Source: Vanilla planifolia
Lineage: Eukaryota > Streptophyta > Magnoliopsida > Asparagales > Orchidaceae
DNA length: 64,000 bases
Direction of reading: 5' to 3'
Assembly (NCBI GenBank): GCA_023846275.1
Contig: JAIUJO010000190.1
Coordinates: 448,298-512,297 of the forward strand
In this document: positions 37,826 to 49,377 of the stretch, one piece after another
How the letters are laid out: each line of letters opens with the position of its first letter
How positions within the stretch are numbered: the stretch's first letter is position 1
Translations under genes and position numbers: made by a program
The notes under the pieces: model-generated
Databases searched by the model: none
What the model saw: only the letters and a program-made list of their open reading frames with translations
Told to the model about the DNA's origin: nothing

Positions 37826-38293
37826 GACCTCAAGGGCAAATAATATCCTGATAACATAGGAATACAAATGGAAATTTAAGAGTTGCATATTTTAGAATTC
37901 TCAAGGAATGTTTAGAATTTGAAAAGTCATTACAAATTAAAAAGAAATTCTTTGAAATTTATCAAATAATGTACCTTCAAAAGCTACATAATTAATTATT
38001 ATAAGTAGTTCCAAAATGAGACAACACATTTTGACAAATGTTCTGACATGTAGTGATGGGGTGAGCCACGTGATAAAATTGATGTTGGAGGAGAGGGACT
38101 TGACTCCTCGGGTCTTGTTTTCGGTCGACTTGGATTAGAGAAAGGAAATGTTGGTTGATTTATTAAGCACTCTTATATTTAGGTCTATGCATGTTGATGG
38201 TTCAGAAAGAGTTGAGTGAGTTATTGAGTATGAAGGGTCGATATGGATTGAGTGAGTTGGCATAGTCAATGTAAATGACAACTTATGGTAGTG

Positions 38294-38422
38294 ATAATTT
38301 CAGTAAAGGATAGTAAGAGCAACCCAAAACTTAATTTTAAGCCTTCTTGAACTCATTTTATTCAAAATTTTGTAGTGGCATAATTCTGGTGCTATTTAAT
38401 GTAAGTCCTTTACTGAAATTAT
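38294..38422. mobile_element. Small MITE-like inverted-repeat element
   Basis: A perfect 17-bp inverted repeat, ATAATTTCAGTAAAGGA at 38,294-38,310 and its exact complement at 38,406-38,422, encloses about 95 bp without coding potential. The total is 129 bp, within the size range of miniature inverted-repeat elements. No clear target-site duplication is visible; at most, TA occurs near both ends. The superfamily is unknown. It could instead be a fold-back remnant of a larger element. Confidence 0.5.
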
Positions 38423-39249
38423 AGCTAAAAATATCAAGAAAGCTACTAATAGATCTTTAAATGACTTAAAATAAAGAGATGATAAAAAATACTTGACAAA
38501 TTAACAAAAAGTAAAATAAAATATACAATAATCAAGGGTGTATTAAAATTAACCCATACAATAGTAATGATGGTTAGGTTAATTTTATGTGGAGTCAATC
38601 TTGGAATTACTACTTTTTGAAATGAGAAAGAGATCAATTTTATGGAGAGAGGGTAAAATCTTTAATGCTGCTTTAGAAATCTAAGTTTAGGATTTGTAGC
38701 CCCTCTTTACTAATAAAAGTATTGCTAAAGGCAATATGGACTCACCAACATATAAAACCTCTTTGTTCTGCTTGCTCTAAGATAAAAGATCTTGAATATT
38801 AAAGGCGTTACTTATTTCATAATCATTGAGTAAATTCAAATCTTACAGTTTAATATATAGTTTGCTTCCAATTCTTGATAGTCTAGCTCACGAGCATGTA
38901 ATTCTGTGAGGGTTCATTGAAGAAATCTATTACACCTAACACAAAAAGTACATAATCACCCACAAATCATTTTTGAGGTTAACTTTGAACTTCTTGTAGT
39001 TTTTATATATTTAATAATTTAATTACATTTTTTTTTGACAACATGAATATGTAATGACGAAATATTATGAGCAATTTACTCAGAAAACTCTTCAATATAG
39101 AAAACATATGGTGAGGTGATCAAACCAATTAGACTTTGGTGGTAATTTTTTAAGTAAATTAAAAGAACATACACATTTTTTTATTAGTAAATTCAAAGCA
39201 TCATAACAAAAGATCCCTAGTTGAAACTTCTTCCCCTGTTAATCCTAAC
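38423..39249. other. Non-satellite A+T-rich sequence, no supported feature
   Basis: No coding frame or repeat boundary is convincing here. If the right-hand LTR-like repeat starts at 44,119, the left one should begin somewhere in this stretch, but I could not align that outer part. Confidence 0.35.
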
Positions 39250-40820
39250 ACCAAAGCATGACCCAAGTGTAAAACCCTTATGCTAACCAAGTTCTAATGG
39301 GCTTAAGAAGCCTCAAGTTTGGTGGCCATTGGAAAACTAGTATAAGACCTCTTATGATGATTGCGTAGTCATGAAACCATATGGGTTTAGGTAAAGAAAT
39401 TATCAAGCTAGGCACAACTTGAACAAATGTGCAACGTGCCAAGTTTTTCACATATATGCTAAAGCTATGAAAATAAATGACATGGGTGATGAAATCAAAA
39501 GCCCACAATGGGGAAGCAAATCTTATTTTGGCTAACACTATATGTGAACTAAATGATGAAACACCTCTAAAATCATGTCATGTGGAAATAAAATCTTTTC
39601 CCAAGTCAAACAACTTATTGCCTACATGCATAATGTTCCATAATCTAATTGTTGATCAGAATATTAGGAGTTCACTTACCTATCAGCTATGTTCCAAGTC
39701 TCTTATCTAACAACCAAAACTTGATCCAATTTTATCAACAACTAGTGTTCTTTCTACCGTATTGATTAACCATTCCTTAGATTGGGTCGCTTGTAGTTCT
39801 TTAATTGAATTCTATGGTTTGCATCATTCCCACTTTTAACATTCATATGTAAAATTACCTAGATTTAATTTAACATGATGAAATGTGACCAATGTAATCC
39901 TACATGATCCAGCCATCCATAAATTTTTCTTTTGGGGATTTGTTGATCATATGGACTAGATCATCTCCAATTGGATCAAACAGATATAGTTGATTCATGT
40001 AATTGTTAATTCACCATTAGTTGGTTGTGTCATTACATAAGCAATTTGGAAGAATTTGGCAAGCTATTTGGTACTTGCTTATAAAGTAAATTTTTCTTGA
40101 TATTCTAACTGCTAGAGTTTCCATTAAAACTCATACCATTGGATTTTAAAGGGTTAATTAACATGAACAAAACTATGATGTCTAAATGGAGCACTATGTA
40201 ATATTCTACTTTTATAATATCTCCTTATAGCCTACTGCAACATAGTAAGGCATAAAATTGCAAACTCTTCGAAATAAGCATAACACTTGGTAGTAACTAA
40301 CTTCTTTTCATAATTTTTGGCTGACTTTCACTTGCTTTATTCAAAGTTTTTCCTTACTATAATTTTTTTCTATTTGGTTGTGTGGCCCAATAATTGTGAA
40401 ATTCTAAGTTTAGTACGATGTCATTAAATAACTAAGTTTTGCTTGAGCTCAGAAAATCTTGGGTTATAGTTGGAACCACAAAAGCTAGTAGGTTGGAAAT
40501 AAACTTTAAGCAAAATTCTCAAGTTTTTATTTTATAATAATTATGTTTTCCTTGAACCTGATTGGGGTGGATGTAGATTCTCATGTCAAGCTCCTAAATA
40601 TTATGGTGCACTTTTCAAATTTTTATTTTTATCTTCTTCTTAATTATAAAAATTTAAAATTATATCTATAAATTTGAATACTATGTTTTTTTAGAAAGTA
40701 AAACTATTAGTACAAAGAGTATTTTAAAAAAAAAAAATGTGATCCAAAAATAGCAAAAAAATATTTTGAAACCCATAGTTTACTTTCTTCTTATGGGATT
40801 TGAGCACACTCATTTTATTT
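39250..40820 (+). repeat. Left long direct repeat, putative 5' LTR of the copia element
   Basis: This segment aligns in direct orientation with 44,690-46,185. Paired anchors run in the same order: GATGATTGCGTAGTCATG (39,358) with 44,8xx; CCTATCAGCTATG (39,677) with CATATCAGCTAAC (45,190); GCAATTTGGAAGAATTTGGC (40,040) with 45,389; GTAATATTCTACTTTTATAA (40,198) with 45,553; TTCTTAATTATAAAA (40,635) with 46,007; CACACTCATTTTATTTC (40,804) with 46,168. The offset drifts from about 5.5 to 5.36 kb because of indels. Similarity is modest and ends at about 40,820. The pol pseudogene lies between the two repeats, so LTRs are the simplest reading. No clear primer-binding site follows. A duplicated host segment is the alternative. 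Confidence 0.5.
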
Positions 40821-41339
40821 CAATTTGTCTTAGTGTAGGTTCCCTAAAAATAGTGAGTCAATTGAAATGGTTGGTCTATCATATATATTTTACTTATCTT
40901 ATTAAGTTAACTTCCTTTATAATTTTTTTACACATTAACATTAATTCCCATCTTACTTATTTTAGTTCAAAATTTTCTCTAAAATTTGTGATTAAGAACG
41001 ATAAAATGAATACTATTGTAGTAATGTTAGTGGTCCACCCAAGATTTCTTTGTTTCCTAAGGTTAGAGAAAAGACAATTTAGTATATTCAGTAGTGGGAA
41101 GTAATATATTAGGAATTATGTAAAAATTTAAGAATATAACTTCGACAAATGAAACTCACTTTTTTTATTACAAACTTAAAGTCTACAATTTTTTTAGTCA
41201 TACATATAGAGGAGATCAACATCTAGCTTTTGATTGTTGGATAATTATGTGGAAGACAGACAATTAGAGGCTAATCTAATTTTATACGAATACGATGTGG
41301 TCCAAATAAAAGAGATGTACTAGGAGGCAAATTTAAGGA

Positions 41340-43817
41340 GATAGCCAAAATTAGATATCTAAGCATGCTGAAGTTAACACTTTTAGATGCATTTTTAGTT
41401 GATGTGTTACTTTTAAATACAATTAATATCAATCATTTATGTGATAATAGATATTTTGTTTGTTTTGACACTCAATGTTAGAGATTATTAAAAGTTGATC
41501 AAATGCTATTAGTTGGCAGACAAAAAGGTCACTCTTATTAAGTTTGATCAGTTAGAGTCGAGAAGAATAAAATTCCTAGCTCTATAGTCGAGTAAGAACA
41601 CTTTACAGTATAGAAGATTAGGTCATGTAAGTTATTCCTCCTTCAAAAAGTTAAACTTGATAGATGTCATTAGAGGTCTTCTGAAGGGAAATAAGACTAG
41701 TTTGAAAATTTGTGAATCATGCTAGAAACCTAAGAAAGTTAATTCTTCTTTTAAAAGAAACAAGACTTAACTACTAGTATTGTATTAGAAATAAATAACA
41801 AAGATCTTTTTGGAACCATACAATTCTTTAGTGTTGGTGGAAAGAAATATCGATTTTTATTTGTTCATATTTATTTGATATACTTGGTTTTCATTTCTTT
41901 GAAGTTGTAGTGAGACATTTATAATTTAATTATTGTGTGAGAGAAAGGTAAACAAATCTAAAACTAATTTTTATCGAAAGCGATAATAATAGTGAATTCA
42001 TGACTATGGTTTTTTTGACAAATACAAAGGAAAATGAGTAATGTATCAATTTACATGAACATATACACCTCAAAATAATAAGAATGTATGCGGAATGAAT
42101 AGGACTTTGGTAGAGATGGGTTGATTTATGTCAGTGAAATACAACCAACCAAAGTATGTTTATGTTGAGACAATTAACATAGCTTGTCATACATGGACAA
42201 GAATTAATTTAAGAGCAAAACACAACAAAAGTCATTATTATTTTTTTAAAAAAAAGGAAACCAAATGTTAGCTAGTTTAATGATTTTGGGTGTAAATTCA
42301 CAACTCTTAATAATGAAAGGGCTAACTTGAACAATTTTGATGAAAAAGTAAGAATATTAATTATCATAATATATTCCTATTTTGGAAAGGCTTAGAGAGT
42401 TTACAATGTTGATACATAAAAGGTAGAGTAGATAATGCATATAATGATTGATGAGTTTATTCAAAAGGTAAATACAAAAAATTTAGATCAATTTGTAGAG
42501 TCCTTGAACAACTTAAACTTGATTAAGGAAAAAGGTAAAAGAGAATGTAAAATACAAAGTGGGTCAAATCATCAGTTACATAAAGATTAAAAGTATTAAG
42601 CTTCACAATCAAAGGAATTAATTAATGGAGATGTTAATTTGCTTGTGAGGACTAGATTCTCTTTCAAAAAAATTCATCATAGTTCAATTATATGTTTCAT
42701 AGAAGAAATATCTATAGTAAAGCACAAAGGATGACTATTTAATTATGATATGAATGAAGGGTTTTATCAATAAGTGATTTGAAACAAGTGGAAATTAAAA
42801 GATAACTTGAATATGTTGCAATTATTAGAAACAAAACTAAGCTTGTTATTAATGGCTATATCCAAGTACAATGTATAGATTTTGTGGAGGATACAAAATT
42901 ATTCTCAAAATCTTTCAATGATCTTTTGTTACTTGTAAAACTTTGTGTTGATGACATAATGCTTTGGAGCACTATTAAAATTATGTGCAAAAAATTTTGT
43001 GACTTAATGATTAAGGATTTTAAGATGAGTATAATCCATGAGTTGAATTTTTGTTTAGGATAAAAAATCAAATAACTAAAAATAAGATATTTATTTCACA
43101 AACAAATTAGTTAAAAAAATTAATCAACAAATTTAGTTATGAAAATGTAAAACATTGGATGAATCCAATGAATTAAAGGGCCCGCTTTGATTTTGATGAG
43201 GCAAGGAAACCCATTGACCACATACTCTTTTATCACCATGTTGGATCCCTACCACATTTGATAGGTAGTAGACTAGACATCTTATTTGGTGTTTGTCTTT
43301 GTGCTACTCTCCAATTACATCCTAACAAAAATAACTTAAAGTTTGTTAAATTAATCTTCAAATACTTAAAAGATACAATGATCTTATAATTATTATACAC
43401 GAAGAATACTTTTTTCAAGTGATCTTACAAGTCACAAAGATTGAGAAATTGTAGGATCTATGGTAGGTAAGAAAAATGTCTCAAGTTCATGTTAATATCT
43501 TCAAAATAGTCTAATTTCTGGTCAAGTTAGAAGCAATTTATATAGCCCTATTGGCTACAGGTCCAAGCACGTACTAGTTAGAAGCTATGGTGCTCAATTG
43601 TTATGGTTAAGAAAAAACAAGATATCCTTTAGATTCCTCACATATTTTAATTAGAATTAGTAATAGTATTTCCATTTCTTATAAAAAGAGCCCAATTCGT
43701 CTTTTTAGGACCAAGCACAAAAATGTAAAATGTAATGTTGTTAAGGATCAACTAGCTAAAGGCTTACTAAAATTTTTATATGTTCTTTACAAGAAAAAAT
43801 TGAGGCAAGTTCAATAA
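41340..43817 (+). pseudogene. Ty1/copia retrotransposon pol pseudogene
   Basis: This is a decayed copia polyprotein readable across frames with many stops. The order of domains is canonical. A protease/linker end (HLCDNRYFVCFD, about 41,433) is followed by the GAG-pre-integrase motif YRRLGHVSYSSFKKLN at 41,609 with its C-x-x-C near 41,711. The integrase core start (KDLFGTIQFFSVGGKKYRFL) is at 41,800, NRTLVEMG at 42,098 and YVETINIACHTW at 42,161. A connection region reads FGCKFTTLNNERANLNNFD at about 42,286. A reverse-transcriptase piece runs from IIRNKTKLV to CIDFVED near 42,820-42,895. The catalytic-type VDDIMLW is at 42,947, SRLDILFGVCLCATLQLHPN at 43,267, and an RNase H tail (SNSISISYKKSPIRLF, DQLAKGLL) ends at a TAA at 43,815-43,817. 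Gag and most of the protease are missing, and the reverse transcriptase has a large internal deletion. It cannot be functional. Confidence 0.88.
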
Positions 43818-43993
43818 ATCAGTTCCAAAAAAAAATTTAAAATAAAAATGAAACAATTGGTGCAATGTAAATTTTGTTAATTGTATCTTTGTTTTTATGG
43901 CTCCAAAAGGGAAAATGTTCCTGGTTTTCATAAGCATAGTCACAAGTGAAGGGAAGTAAATATTATGTGGGAGCATGAAGTAATGAAGTGTAT

Positions 43994-44119
43994 GAAGGGG
44001 GAGCATACATTCTTCATTTAAATAGCTCTTGTAATAACAATATTTCTTAAACAAATGCCTTTAGTCATTATTTTTTTATCTTAACACCTATGTCTTATCA
44101 TAATGAGAAGAGGAGATTG
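43994..44119 (+). other. Polypurine-tract-like sites after copia pol
   Basis: Two purine-rich tracts follow the pol stop: GAAGGGGGAGCA at about 43,994 and GAAGAGGAGATTGTTT at about 44,107. The second resembles the GGGAGATTGTT seen at the start of many copia 3' LTRs. It would place the 3' LTR start at TGTTT (44,119). This is by analogy only. Confidence 0.35.
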
Positions 44120-44574
44120 TTTCATGAAACTTATGCTTGTTGAGGCAAACCATAAATGCTTAACTTTTTGTTCAAATGGGCCTACTGGTTCGGATTTGGT
44201 TTAGTTTTGAAGAACAAGCTATGCAGTTTTAAATATTATTTATTATTTGTCTCAAAAGCACCTTCTAATGCTCAACAGTCAAAAAAGATTGATGTCATGC
44301 ACATCAAATCTGAAAAGAGTTTCTTTTTTTATAAAGTAGAAAATTAAATCGTTTAATTTTATACATAAGGCATATCTCTCTACTCATATCCATTTCAAAT
44401 ACTACTCAAAAATTTAAATTATTCAAAGCCTTCCTTAATTTATAAAACATCTTTCATTGCATTTTTCATACATCTAAGACTTCCATTTATATTAAATCTC
44501 ACCAATGCATTTTTTACAACATTTCATTTTGGTTAAATTAAAAAAATAAAATTTAAAAAAGATAATTCTATCTT

Positions 44575-44580
<6 letters not shown>

Positions 44581-44655
<75 letters not shown>
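44581..44655. repeat. TA dinucleotide microsatellite (about 37 repeats)
   Basis: This is an uninterrupted (TA)n run of 75 bp, purer and probably younger than the 21.4-kb one. It lies between the candidate 3' LTR start (44,119) and the part that aligns with the left repeat (from about 44,690). Confidence 0.97.
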
Positions 44656-44657
<2 letters not shown>

Positions 44658-44689
44658 TCTAAAACTATCCCATAAGCCTAGCTAAAGTA

Positions 44690-46185
44690 AAATGCACTCA
44701 TGTCGATTAAGCTCAAGTAAGCAAAAGTAGCCTTTAGTCCGAACCACCAGAACTCAGTAGGGTCAAGCATTATCTTGGTTTGGGTGAGGTCTTGAGCATA
44801 GATTGTGTAAGGCATGGGAAGTATTTCGTTGTGTAGAACGTATCTAATGCGCAATGGGTTGATTCTAACACATAAATGTTAAACCCTTAAGATACGATTT
44901 CCCTAAGTGATGCAATCCATAGCATGCTAGCAGGAGACAACCACTTTTAGACACACATTAAATGTGTCTGACATTTTTATGTAGATGAAATACATTGCAT
45001 ATCCTACCTAATAAAAATGAAGGGTTTTTGTACATCCTACAACTCAATTCTTATGCATGCATCAATTTTCCTTATCAAATCATTGATTAGACAAATAAGA
45101 GATCATTAGACAAAAAGATTGCTTCATGACTCAGATTAGATGATAAAAACCAAATCTAATTTTATCATATTATTAGCATTCTCTTTGACATATCAGCTAA
45201 CTTATTATTGAATCAAACATCTCAAAGCTCTACACTTCAAGTCCTCCACTATTCAATTATCCATAATTCTTGTACTATTGTAGTCAATGATCTGGTAGGG
45301 TAGTTCTTTTTTAATCTTATTCAAGGGCTCCATTCCGTTGCACCTAATCACTAATTCCAAAGCTCTTTTTTGTGCCATTGTAGAAGCCATATGGAAAAGT
45401 TTCTTAGCCCTTTGCTAGCATCTTGTAAAATTACTTTACCATGAATTCTAATAGCTATGATAAAGAATTTTTTTATAAAAACCCTACTATTATGTTTGAA
45501 AAAGCTAATGAATGTCAACATAATTTTCAGATGTCAAAAAGATGTTCCATTATATTCTACTATTGTAAAATCTTTTGGTAACACACTATTATTTAACACT
45601 CAAAGTTTAAAACCCTTCGAACTAAGCCTAAAACTTTTATGATTTCATTTGCTAATGTCCCTTCATTGTTTTGATCTTGTTGTGCCTTGCTCTATTCATC
45701 AAAAAGCACTAGAAGTTATAAAATTTATCAGAATTTTTTTCTTGTTGCATAATTTATCAGAATTTATTAGGTTTTGTTTAATCTTGCAAAAAAATTGAGT
45801 TTCAATTGAGCTTACAAAAGACTAAGTTATTTTGGACCTATAAATGGTAATACGTTTGAGGCCAAATATTAGGAAAAACATTAAGTTATAATTTTTATAA
45901 CATAAGTGCTTTTCTTAACCATAGTTAAGGGTGGACATAAGTTCTAGTTTGAAAAAAAAAACCTAAAAATTTTTGTGTAATTTTTTTATCTTTTAATTTA
46001 TGTTCTTTCTTAATCATAAAATTTATAAGATATTTACGTAAATTTTTGATACTATTGCTTTCTAAAAAAGGAATATTATTTCTTTAAAGAATTGTTAAAA
46101 AATAAATGCTTTAAAAAATGTTAAAATATTTTATATCATAAAATTTAACATCTTCTTTTGGGATTCCCACATACTCATTTTACTT
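44690..46185 (+). repeat. Right long direct repeat, putative 3' LTR of the copia element
   Basis: This is the partner of 39,250-40,820; the anchors are listed there. It lacks about 0.1 kb present in the left copy around 39,770-39,930. A local duplication of AATTTATCAGAATTT occurs at 45,722 and 45,751. Its right limit, near CATACTCATTTTACTTTAAA, coincides with the right limit of the left repeat. This shared end supports a common unit end. Its left limit may extend to 44,119. Confidence 0.5.
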
Positions 46186-48900
46186 TAAAGTGAATAAGAT
46201 GAACCATACTTTATTGTAATAAAATTACTAGTTAAATAATATAACTTAATTACTAAAGCATGCTAATTAATAAATAATCTAGGCAAACATAACTTTATTT
46301 GACCATATTCATCTTTTAAACTTATAGATGAAAAGGAAGTGTATAAATTATTTTTTTCCAATCATGACAAAAAATATGAATTGGCAAACATTATCAAGTT
46401 AATCCAACTTTATGGTTTAAGTGAACTTATCCAAGTGTAAGCTTTTCTTCCTTTATATCTTTTTATTTGTTTAGCTATTCATGCTCATACTATGTTCTTT
46501 CTCCTCTTCACTACAAGCTAATTAAGTAATTCAACCTATATATAAGTGCCCATAGTTCCTTAATCCATATTATTGATCCCTAACTAGAATTAAGCAATGC
46601 TAATAACATCGTCTGAATCGCATAATCTAATGTAAGCTCCTCTGTTGAACTTTTTTCCAAATTTAAATTTTGGGAACCTTAATTTAAATAATTTGATTAA
46701 AAGCAACTAAAGCAAAAATCTAGCATAAATTTTTTTACCAGACGATGTGCAACATCTTTATGTAACTATGCGATTCTACAATTTGTGCATGATAATAACA
46801 ATACATACAATTTTTATTTCATAATGTAATGATTCTCTTACGCAACACCACTTTCATCTTGATATATTTATAAGTTCACATTAATGGTACTCTATGATAC
46901 TTGGTTCAACACACTTGTGACAATTTGCCTACTTTTATTGTTATACTTGTATCACCCCTTGACTTCACACTCATATGACCACAAGATCATGGTAATTTTT
47001 TTCATTAATGTATTTCCATGCTATTGCAATAAGTTTAGTTAACTAGGTCTTATAGTTGAACGTATTTCTCTCGATGTTATACTAGATGACACCATATGTT
47101 GTTGTATGGTCATGTTGTTCAATAAAAAGCTTTTCTTCTTTTGCTATATTAGATCTAAGTTGCTATATTTCTTATGATAATATCATACTAATATTATGCC
47201 CCTATTATATAGCTATGATCAAAGTCTACTTGAATAGCTTATTAAGAATTTGATCATGATTATTTTAGTTAACCAATCCTATCATACTATTAAGTAATAT
47301 AGTAGTGTACAATATTTATTGTTAGGATCTAAGTGAAGACTTTGGTAAAATGCAATTTATCACCTTCTACCAACAAACCAAATGATTCTTAATAGAGACA
47401 CAATTAGAATCAAACCAACTTATTTCTAAAATTTACAAAACTTTAAGAAAAAAAATTAGATAAAACATATATTTTCTAACCAAATCAAGCTGTGCCTTGG
47501 TCATTATAAGCATTAAAAAGGATCATACCAAAGACTTTTGAGCATAAATAGTTAGAGAAGAGAAGCTAACAAAAATGAAGCAAATGTGAAATCTCAAGCT
47601 TGCTTCACGAAGAAGAAGACAATACCTCTATTTTGTGTGGGTATTTCCTTTGTTTCAAGGGTAGGAAGCCTTTGTTTAGCATAAAATCCTAGAAGCATAT
47701 TAAGCTAATAATAATTAAGTAAAAATCCACAAATCATGTAAGTAGAATATGAACTAAGATCTATTGCTCCTTTCTCTTAATGCTAAGATTTTGCATGCTG
47801 AACTTTGCCTATCATGATAATAGCCAAGTCATGATATTTTAGCTTCATAGATAAAATCTTTATTTATGTTTGCAAAAAATTTCCTTCCTGAATCAAGCAA
47901 GATTTTAAAAATTTAGATAACTAAAATTATGTCACATATTGGAATAGGACTCTATGATTGCATTATGAAATTGTGCTTGCAATAATCAACTTCTTGTTAT
48001 AATATAAATAATGATAACGCTTTCTATACTTGCTTAGGTGAAGGTATTAAGTTATTGCAATTATTTTACATTGGAATGGAAAGAAACTATGTGGCTAAAA
48101 CTTGCTTGTTAAATATGAGTTATTTATGGGCTTTGCATTATGAAATAAAAATCTTAAATGTCTAAATTATCCATGATGTTATTATTTTTTTTGTTTTGCT
48201 AAATGTAGCTTTTTGTTATGTGCATTTCCCAAAAGAGTTGAGTTTTATGAAAGGAACTTCAATTAATCATGAAAGCAAAACTTGTTAAGGGTGACTACAT
48301 CCATAAGTAATACGGTTTCCAATGAGCATTCGATTTCAATTGAAATGCAATTTTGATGTTGAGATTTCATTTATACAATTATGAGTAATTGTGATAATTG
48401 AGTAGAGTAAATTGTCATTGCCATTTTTATTACAATACAAAATTCTTGATTGAAATATTTCTTAAATGTTAATGCTTAAAATTTTCAATTAAGCTCCACA
48501 TTAAGGAAATGATAAGTACATACATGTATCGTCTTGTTTAAATTTCAAATTTTTTTTAAGGTTTTGAATTTACAATATATAAAAAACCTATAATACCATA
48601 AAATTATTATCGATTTATGTTATATTTATATCAAGCATGCACATGAAGATATGATTTGAGTTTTTCTTTTGAATGTTGCAATGGCAATCCTTTTGATTTT
48701 GATAATTATGTGCCAAATTGACAATTACCATTCAAAGGCTTCAACTAAAAAGTGTGAAAGGCTTTGTGTGTCTATAGAAATTGTTTAAATTTTTACATTT
48801 TTTAGTTCAATGAAAAAGAGATTATGAATTAAAAATTAAAAAGGATAACTATTAAATTTCATCACCTTAAACTTAGTCTAAACACTTATTATAGTTTCTC
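46186..48900. other. Non-satellite A+T-rich sequence, no supported feature
   Basis: No coding frame, RNA gene or repeat could be supported. A CTATATATAAGTG string near 46,537 looks like a TATA box, but nothing downstream makes a transcript credible. Confidence 0.4.
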
Positions 48901-49361
48901 AAGTGAACCTAAGGGTTGGCTTTAGATAGTTACAGGTTTAAAGTTTAAATGCATAGGATTTCAAAACTCAATCTTGCTTATTAAATTTTGCAATTTATGA
49001 CTTGGAATTTAAATTCCTAAGGTTTAAAATTTTAAACAAGAAAAAGTTTAAGCACCCAAGAAAAACTAATTTGGGTTAAAACTAAGTCTTGACTTGAAAA
49101 CACCTTAGAAGAGATGAAGGATTACAAAATAATTGGGCATAAATTAAGATAAAAAAAATCTTAAGTACTGCAATATTTACTCAAAGAAAGAAGTTGAAAT
49201 TTGGCATAGGATTATGAATATGAAGTTGATGGTGAGTCCTTGAAAAAACCATGTTTTTTCTATGATTTGAAGAAATGTTAAGGGAGTCGAAAGGGGATAA
49301 TGCTTATATTGTATTAATGTTATTTTAATTGCTTGATAAGGTCATGAGTAGTCATAAATTA
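48900..49361 (+). repeat. LTR-like 3' end, plus orientation
   Basis: About 0.46 kb preceding a primer-binding-site-like motif resembles the reverse complement of 51,965-52,460. Matching order includes TTTAAATTCCTAAGGTTTAA (49,009) with the complement of 52,32x, a GTTTAAGCACCCAAG-like block, and ACCTTAGAAG. In both copies these blocks lie about 350 bp before the PBS-like site. It is probably the end of an LTR of the same family in opposite orientation. The similarity is weak. Confidence 0.33.
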
Positions 49362-49377
49362 TGGTATCAGTTCTTGG
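49362..49377 (+). other. Primer-binding-site-like motif
   Basis: TGGTATCAGTTCTTGG matches the first nine bases of the common plant retroelement primer-binding site TGGTATCAGAGC. The upstream sequence is LTR-like. Downstream sequence to about 50,050 is less A+T-rich than the surroundings but has no recognisable gag or pol. Confidence 0.42.

Noticed and set aside
38212..38258. TTGAGTGAGTT repeated 36 bp apart
   Set aside because: It is a two-copy short repeat without further structure, too weak to annotate.
39278..39710. Overlapping frames of 86 (-) and 77 (+) codons
   Set aside because: They lie within the putative LTR, are mutually antisense, and show no recognised domain.
40766..41104. 112-codon plus-strand frame just before the copia pol
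   Set aside because: It could be taken for gag, but it has no zinc knuckle or other gag motif, starts inside the left long repeat and has the composition of A+T-rich noise.
46530..46545. CTATATATAAGTG as a gene promoter
   Set aside because: No downstream coding frame or element boundary supports it, and TATA strings are expected often in such DNA.
47575..47615. TGAAGCA...TGCTTCA inverted repeat
   Set aside because: The arms are only 7 bp, and this is expected by chance.
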